From Rhodothermaceae bacterium (GTDB lineage: Bacteria; Bacteroidota; Rhodothermia; Rhodothermales; Rubricoccaceae): a DNA stretch of 14,615 bases. The position numbers and the translations under genes were made by a program. The notes under the pieces are model-generated. The model was not told the origin of the DNA. It saw only the letters and a list, made by a program, of their open reading frames with translations, and ran no database searches. The stretch covers positions 1 through 14,615 of the forward strand of contig JABDIZ010000087.1 in the NCBI GenBank assembly GCA_013003465.1, in the 5' to 3' direction. Positions within the stretch are counted from its first letter, which is position 1. The number at the start of each line of letters is the position of its first letter. Shown in pieces: positions 10,782 to 14,615 of the stretch.

Positions 10782-12407
10782 TCAGCCTGTTCCCGTCAGC
10801 GCATAGTCGAAGACCGTGTCGTGCGCCTGCGCCGGGTTGGGCTCGGGAAAGTCGAGCATGAAATGGAGGCCGCGGCTCTCGGTGCGGCGGCGGGCACTTT
10901 CCACGATCAGGTGCGCCACCGCGATCAGGTTACGCAGTTCGCAGAGTTGCGACGAAACCCGCGTGCGTTCGTAGAAGTTTTCCGTCTCCTCGTAGAGCAG
11001 GCTCACCCGGCGAGCGGCACGGTCGAGCCGCAGCATCGAGCGGACGATCCCGACGTAGTCGCTCATCACGCGGCGCACCTCGCCGAGGTTGTGCTGCACG
11101 AGCACCCACTCGCGGGCGTTCTCGGTGCCGCTTTCGTCCCACGCGGGAACGGCGTCCCGCCACGCGCTCGCCTGTGTGTAGGCCACGGCCGGTTCGATGG
11201 CGCGGTTGGCGAAGACGAGTGCTTCGAGGAGCGAGTTGGAGGCGAGACGGTTGGCCCCGTGCAGCCCCGAGCACGTCACCTCGCCGCAGGCAAACAGGCC
11301 ACCGATGGAGGTCTGTGCGTGGGCATCCACCTGGACGCCGCCGCAGGTGTAGTGCGCGGCCGGAACGACCGGAATCGGCCCGGTCGTCATGTCGAGGCCG
11401 TGCCCGAGCAGCGTCTCCTGGATGTTTGGGAAGTGGCGGAGAACCTCGTCGGACGGCTTGTGGCTGATGTCGAGCCAGACATGCGGCTCGCCACGCCGCT
11501 TCAGTTGGTCGTCGATGGCGCGGGCCACGATGTCGCGTGGGGCCAATTCGGCGCGCTCGTCGTAGTCGGGCATGAAGCGCTCGCCGCCGAGGTTGCGGAG
11601 GATGCCGCCGGCGCCGCGCACCGCCTCGGTGATGAGGAACGAGCGCCCCCCGAAGTCCACACCGGGCAGGTAGAGGCTCGTCGGGTGAAACTGGATGAAC
11701 TCCATGTTGGCGATCACCGCCTTGGCACGGTAGGCCATCGCGATGCCGTCGCCCGTCGCCACGGCGGGATTCGTGGTGTGGAGGTAGACCTGCCCGGCGC
11801 CGCCTGCCGCGAGCAGCGTCGCTTTGGCGAGAATCGTATCCACCCGCTCGGCCTCCTCGTCCAAGACGTAGGCCCCGAAGCAGTGCACATCTGGCCAGAC
11901 AGCCGCCACATCCTGCCCGAGGTGGTGTTCGGTGATGAGGTCCACGGCAAAGTGGTACTCGAACAGCCGGATGCGCGGATGGCTGCGCACGGCCGCAAGG
12001 AGCGCGCGCTCCACCTCGCGCCCGGTCATGTCGGCGGCGTGGACGATCCGATTGGCTGAGTGCCCGCCCTCGCGGCCGAGGTGCAGGTCACCCTCGGGAT
12101 CGCGGTCGAACTCGGCGCCCAATTCCATCAACTCGCGGACACGCTCCGGCCCTTCCGTCACGACGATGCGGACGATTGCTTCGTCGCACAGCCCCGCCCC
12201 CGCGATGAGCGTGTCGCGGATGTGGTCTTCCACATCATCTGCCGGGTCCATGACGGCCGCGATGCCGCCCTGTGCGTAGTTCGTATTCGACTCCGCCGAT
12301 GCTTTCTTCGTGACGATGGCGACGGTGCCCTGCTCCGCCGCCTTGAGTGCGAACGTTAGCCCAGCCACGCCAGAGCCAATCACGAGGAAGTCGAAGCGCT
12401 CGGTCAT
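10782..12407 (-). CDS. nadB: L-aspartate oxidase
   Basis: NadB is an FAD enzyme that oxidises L-aspartate to iminoaspartate, the first step of de novo NAD synthesis; NadA then condenses it with dihydroxyacetone phosphate. The product is 541 residues, the normal size. The N-terminal dinucleotide-binding motif is GSGVAG at 11-16, followed by the family's SAESNTNYAQGGIAAV. Near 110-128 it has HLGREGGHSANRIVHAADMTG, then EFIQFHPTSLY, EAVRGAGGILRN, and GEVTCSGLHGANRLASNSLLE near the end of the catalytic domain. A C-terminal helical domain follows. These features separate NadB from SdhA/FrdA. The ATG at 12407 lies 2 nt after the prfB stop codon, so the two are co-transcribed and perhaps translationally coupled. 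nadA and nadC are not in the window. The stop is TGA. Confidence 0.96.
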   Translation of the reverse strand: MTERFDFLVIGSGVAGLTFALKAAEQGTVAIVTKKASAESNTNYAQGGIAAVMDPADDVEDHIRDTLIAGAGLCDEAIVRIVVTEGPERVRELMELGAEFDRDPEGDLHLGREGGHSANRIVHAADMTGREVERALLAAVRSHPRIRLFEYHFAVDLITEHHLGQDVAAVWPDVHCFGAYVLDEEAERVDTILAKATLLAAGGAGQVYLHTTNPAVATGDGIAMAYRAKAVIANMEFIQFHPTSLYLPGVDFGGRSFLITEAVRGAGGILRNLGGERFMPDYDERAELAPRDIVARAIDDQLKRRGEPHVWLDISHKPSDEVLRHFPNIQETLLGHGLDMTTGPIPVVPAAHYTCGGVQVDAHAQTSIGGLFACGEVTCSGLHGANRLASNSLLEALVFANRAIEPAVAYTQASAWRDAVPAWDESGTENAREWVLVQHNLGEVRRVMSDYVGIVRSMLRLDRAARRVSLLYEETENFYERTRVSSQLCELRNLIAVAHLIVESARRRTESRGLHFMLDFPEPNPAQAHDTVFDYALTGTG

Positions 12408-12409
12408 CG

Positions 12410-13519
12410 CTACTCCGTGGTGCCCGACCCCGTTTCCTGAAGCAGGTACGCCTTGATGAACGGTTCGAGGTCACCGTCCATCACGCCCTGCACGTCGGTG
12501 ATCTTGAGATCAGTGCGAAGGTCGTTGACCATCGTGTAGGGCTGGAAGACGTAGGAGCGGATCTGACTGCCCCACTCGATCTTTTTCTTCGAGCCCTCCA
12601 GCGCGTCCTTGGCGGCTTCGCGGATCTGCTGCTCCATGCCATAGATGCGGCTCTTGAGCAGCGCAATCGCGCGCTCGCGGTTCTGCAACTGGCTCCGCTC
12701 CTCCGTGGACTCCGCCGCCACCTTCACGTTTTCGCCGTTCGAGAGGACGCCCGTCCACACGTAGCGCACGCCCGTCTCCACCTTGTTGACGTTCTGCCCG
12801 CCCTTGCCGCCGGAGTGGAAGCGCTGCAACTCCAACTCGCCGCTGGACAGATCCACCTCAATGGTGTCGTCGATCTCGGGGTAGACGAAGACCGACGCGA
12901 ACGACGTGTGACGCCGCCCGGACGAGTCGAAGGGCGAGATGCGGACGAGGCGGTGGACGCCGCTCTCGGCCTTGAGATAACCGTAGGCGAAGCGCCCGGC
13001 GATGCGCAGCGTGGCACTCTTGATCCCGGCCCCCTCCCCTTCCTGATACTCGACCAGTTCGACGGTCCAGCCCTGCCGCTCGCCGTAGCGCGTGTACATG
13101 CGCAGCAGCAGTTCGGCCCAGTCCTGCGCCTCGGTGCCGCCCGCGCCGGGGTTGATGTTGACGATGGCGTCACGGGCGTCGTCCTCGCCGGAGAGCATGC
13201 CGCGCAGTTCCAGCGCTTCGACGCTTCGTTCGAGCGCAGCGCGTTCCCGCTCGATCTCGCTGCCGAGGCCCGCGTCCTCCTCCTCCGCTTGCAGTTCCTC
13301 CAGCGTCAGGATGTCGTCGCGGCGGCGTTCGAGGGCTTCGAAGGTGTCGAGCCAGTCGTTGAGCGCGGCGACCTCCTGCTCGACCTCGCGCGCGGCATCC
13401 GGGTCGTTCCAGAAGTCGGGGCTGAGGCGCTGCTGCTGGAGGTCGGCGAGGCGGGTGCGGCGGCCAGGAATGTCGAGGTAGGTCGCGAGCGCGTCAACGC
13501 GCTGGAGCAACTCATCCAT
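12410..13519 (-). CDS. prfB: Peptide chain release factor 2, uninterrupted frame
   Basis: RF2 recognises UGA and UAA stop codons in the ribosomal A site and triggers peptide release. The 369-residue product has the coiled-coil N-terminal domain and the anticodon-mimicking SPF tripeptide at 195-197, which is diagnostic for RF2 rather than RF1. The catalytic GGQ is at 240-242 in HSGGKGGQNVNKVET; its Gln is the residue usually methylated by PrmC. In many bacteria prfB has an in-frame UGA near codon 25 bypassed by +1 frameshifting. Here the equivalent place reads TAC CTC GAC (Tyr14-Leu15-Asp16), with no stop and a single frame throughout, so that autoregulation is absent. The gene itself ends in TAG, a codon RF2 does not read. 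A TATCTTG box lies 27 nt upstream. nadB follows after 2 nt. Confidence 0.97.
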   Translation of the reverse strand: MDELLQRVDALATYLDIPGRRTRLADLQQQRLSPDFWNDPDAAREVEQEVAALNDWLDTFEALERRRDDILTLEELQAEEEDAGLGSEIERERAALERSVEALELRGMLSGEDDARDAIVNINPGAGGTEAQDWAELLLRMYTRYGERQGWTVELVEYQEGEGAGIKSATLRIAGRFAYGYLKAESGVHRLVRISPFDSSGRRHTSFASVFVYPEIDDTIEVDLSSGELELQRFHSGGKGGQNVNKVETGVRYVWTGVLSNGENVKVAAESTEERSQLQNRERAIALLKSRIYGMEQQIREAAKDALEGSKKKIEWGSQIRSYVFQPYTMVNDLRTDLKITDVQGVMDGDLEPFIKAYLLQETGSGTTE

Positions 13520-13545
13520 GGGAAAAACGGGGCAGAGGGAGCGGC

Positions 13546-13552
13546 CAAGATA
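13546..13552 (-). promoter_or_regulatory. Candidate -10 element upstream of prfB
   Basis: TATCTTG on the minus strand, 27 nt before the prfB ATG in the 58-bp spacer after the M1 peptidase gene. It is identical to the box before rimP, but no TTG is present at the expected -33 distance. It could give prfB-nadB a promoter separate from the peptidase gene. Confidence 0.3.
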
Positions 13553-13577
13553 CCGCTCTCCGCGCCCGTCTTCTGGC

Positions 13578-14615
13578 TCACTGATCGAGTTGCGTTCCGC
13601 TCTGGCGGCTGCGGATCTGCCCCAGTGCCATACGGAGCGCCGCCTTTACCTCGTCGCTCTCCTCGACTTCCAGTCGTTCTTCGAGCCGGGCAATATCGCT
13701 TGCCTCGCCAAAGCGCGCGAGTCCTCGCACAACGGCGAGCCGAACGGCCTCCAACCGGTCGTCCAGATAGGTCCGGTAGGCCTCCCGGGCGGGCTCGCGG
13801 AGCACTGCGTGGTCCAAGGCAAGAACCTGAATGCCTGCAGCGCCCGCTGCGCGCACCGCATCCGGGTTGTTTGGGCCCACGCGCGCCAGCAGCACCGTCC
13901 CGCCCCGCTCGTCGCGGAGCGTCCCGATGGCTTGCATCAGCGCCTGTTCCACAACCCCGTTCCAGGAGGTCAGCTCTGGGAGGCCTTCGGCTTCGTAGGC
14001 GTCATAGGCCTGCTCCGGGAAGCGCGCGGCGTAGAGTCGAATGGCCGCAGCCACTACGCCGTAGGAGGAGTCGGCAAGGGCCTCCCGGAGCGTGCTCTCG
14101 AGCAAACCGGTATTCTCGGTCGTGCTCAACGCGTCCAGTGCAGTGCCCCGCACCGACGCTTCGGGGTCGCGGATGCGGCGGGCTAGCGCCTCCGCCACGC
14201 CAGGCGCACGGATGTAGTCTTCCAGCGCCTCGGCTGCACGCTCCCGCACCTTGGGATGGATATCGGTGAGCGCCGCCACCAGGGCCTGCCGAACCACCGG
14301 GTTCTCGGGCAAGTCGGCGAGCGCGTCCACGCCATCGTAGCGCCCAGCCATCTCATCGTCGGCGGCGGACATGGCCACCAGTTCATCGACCGGCTGCGTC
14401 AGGGCGATGTCGGCGAAGAGCCAGTTGCCCTCATCGAAGCGCACGAACGAAGGTTTTTCAGGGACGCGGAAGCGGAGCGTCGTATCGGCGCTGGCAAGGT
14501 GGAAGCGCCGCACCTCGCGCGGGGCGTTCGGGAAGTTCAGTTCCACGTTCACGTCGAAGGCAAAGAGCGGCTCCTGGCTCCGATCCTGCGTCTGCGTGAC
14601 CTGGATGGTGTAGAC
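13578..14615 (-). CDS. M1-family metallopeptidase, C-terminal part with HEAT repeats (5' end outside window)
   Basis: The frame is open to the right edge, giving 345 residues plus a TGA stop; a GTG at 14552 is internal and not a true start. The first part (VYTIQVTQTQDRSQEPLFAF, then VELNFP, RFRVPEKPSFVRFDEGNWLF) matches the beta-sandwich that follows the catalytic domain of M1 aminopeptidase-like enzymes, including the family's FDxGNWL phrase. After ELVAMSAADDEMAGRYDGVDAL, the remaining 240 or so residues form alpha-helical HEAT-type repeats with recurring A-V-R-x-x-A patterns (for example HPKVRERAAEALE and RDPEASVRGTALDAL). The HExxH zinc site would be upstream, outside the window, so activity cannot be judged. 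Such proteins are often secreted in Bacteroidota, but the signal peptide is also out of view. It is followed by prfB after 58 bp. Confidence 0.82.
   Translation of the reverse strand, partial: VYTIQVTQTQDRSQEPLFAFDVNVELNFPNAPREVRRFHLASADTTLRFRVPEKPSFVRFDEGNWLFADIALTQPVDELVAMSAADDEMAGRYDGVDALADLPENPVVRQALVAALTDIHPKVRERAAEALEDYIRAPGVAEALARRIRDPEASVRGTALDALSTTENTGLLESTLREALADSSYGVVAAAIRLYAARFPEQAYDAYEAEGLPELTSWNGVVEQALMQAIGTLRDERGGTVLLARVGPNNPDAVRAAGAAGIQVLALDHAVLREPAREAYRTYLDDRLEAVRLAVVRGLARFGEASDIARLEERLEVEESDEVKAALRMALGQIRSRQSGTQLDQ

Noticed and set aside
12347..14269. 640-codon plus-strand open frame opposite prfB and the M1 peptidase
   Set aside because: It spans two well-identified minus-strand genes and the spacer between them; a GC-driven antisense frame without recognisable domains.

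Overview
The window is a GC-rich bacterial chromosome segment packed with housekeeping genes. All but one lie on the minus strand. The likely source is the Bacteroidota/Rhodothermota group (Salinibacter/Rhodothermia-like). This is an inference from three things: weak or absent Shine-Dalgarno sequences, candidate promoters resembling the TTG...TAnnTTTG Bacteroidota pattern, and long acidic Ala/Glu-rich tails on NusA and IF2. No rRNA or other taxonomic marker is present.

Region 1 (9710 down to 1, minus strand) is the classical transcription/translation/RNA-processing operon in canonical order: rimP - nusA - infB - rbfA - truB - ribF - rpsO - pnp, with pnp cut by the left edge. The products act on one theme. 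RimP and RbfA mature the 30S subunit, S15 is a 30S primary binding protein, and IF2 starts translation. NusA controls RNA polymerase, TruB makes Psi55 in tRNA, PNPase degrades RNA, and RibF makes FMN and FAD. The coding content is ordinary, but the spacers are not. The rimP leader carries three consecutive hairpins, two of them terminator-like, behind a candidate promoter. The infB-rbfA and rbfA-truB spacers consist almost wholly of 7-bp-periodic inverted repeats. The rpsO leader, the rpsO-pnp spacer and the pnp leader each contain stem-loops consistent with autoregulation or processing.

Region 2 (9565-9905) is a divergent intergenic region. It holds the rimP leader on one side and, on the other, the upstream of a plus-strand gene (9906-10766) for a secreted, uncharacterised TraB-like/DUF5694-type protein.

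Region 3 (10782-14615, minus strand) reads, in transcription order, M1-family metallopeptidase (only the C-terminal HEAT-repeat part is in the window), prfB (RF2, no programmed frameshift) and nadB (L-aspartate oxidase). prfB and nadB are separated by 2 nt and are surely co-transcribed. nadB converges on the DUF5694-type gene with only 15 bp between their stop codons.

I saw no mobile elements, CRISPR arrays, tRNAs or rRNAs. The coding content is conventional. The most interesting material is the non-coding structure inside the rimP-pnp operon.
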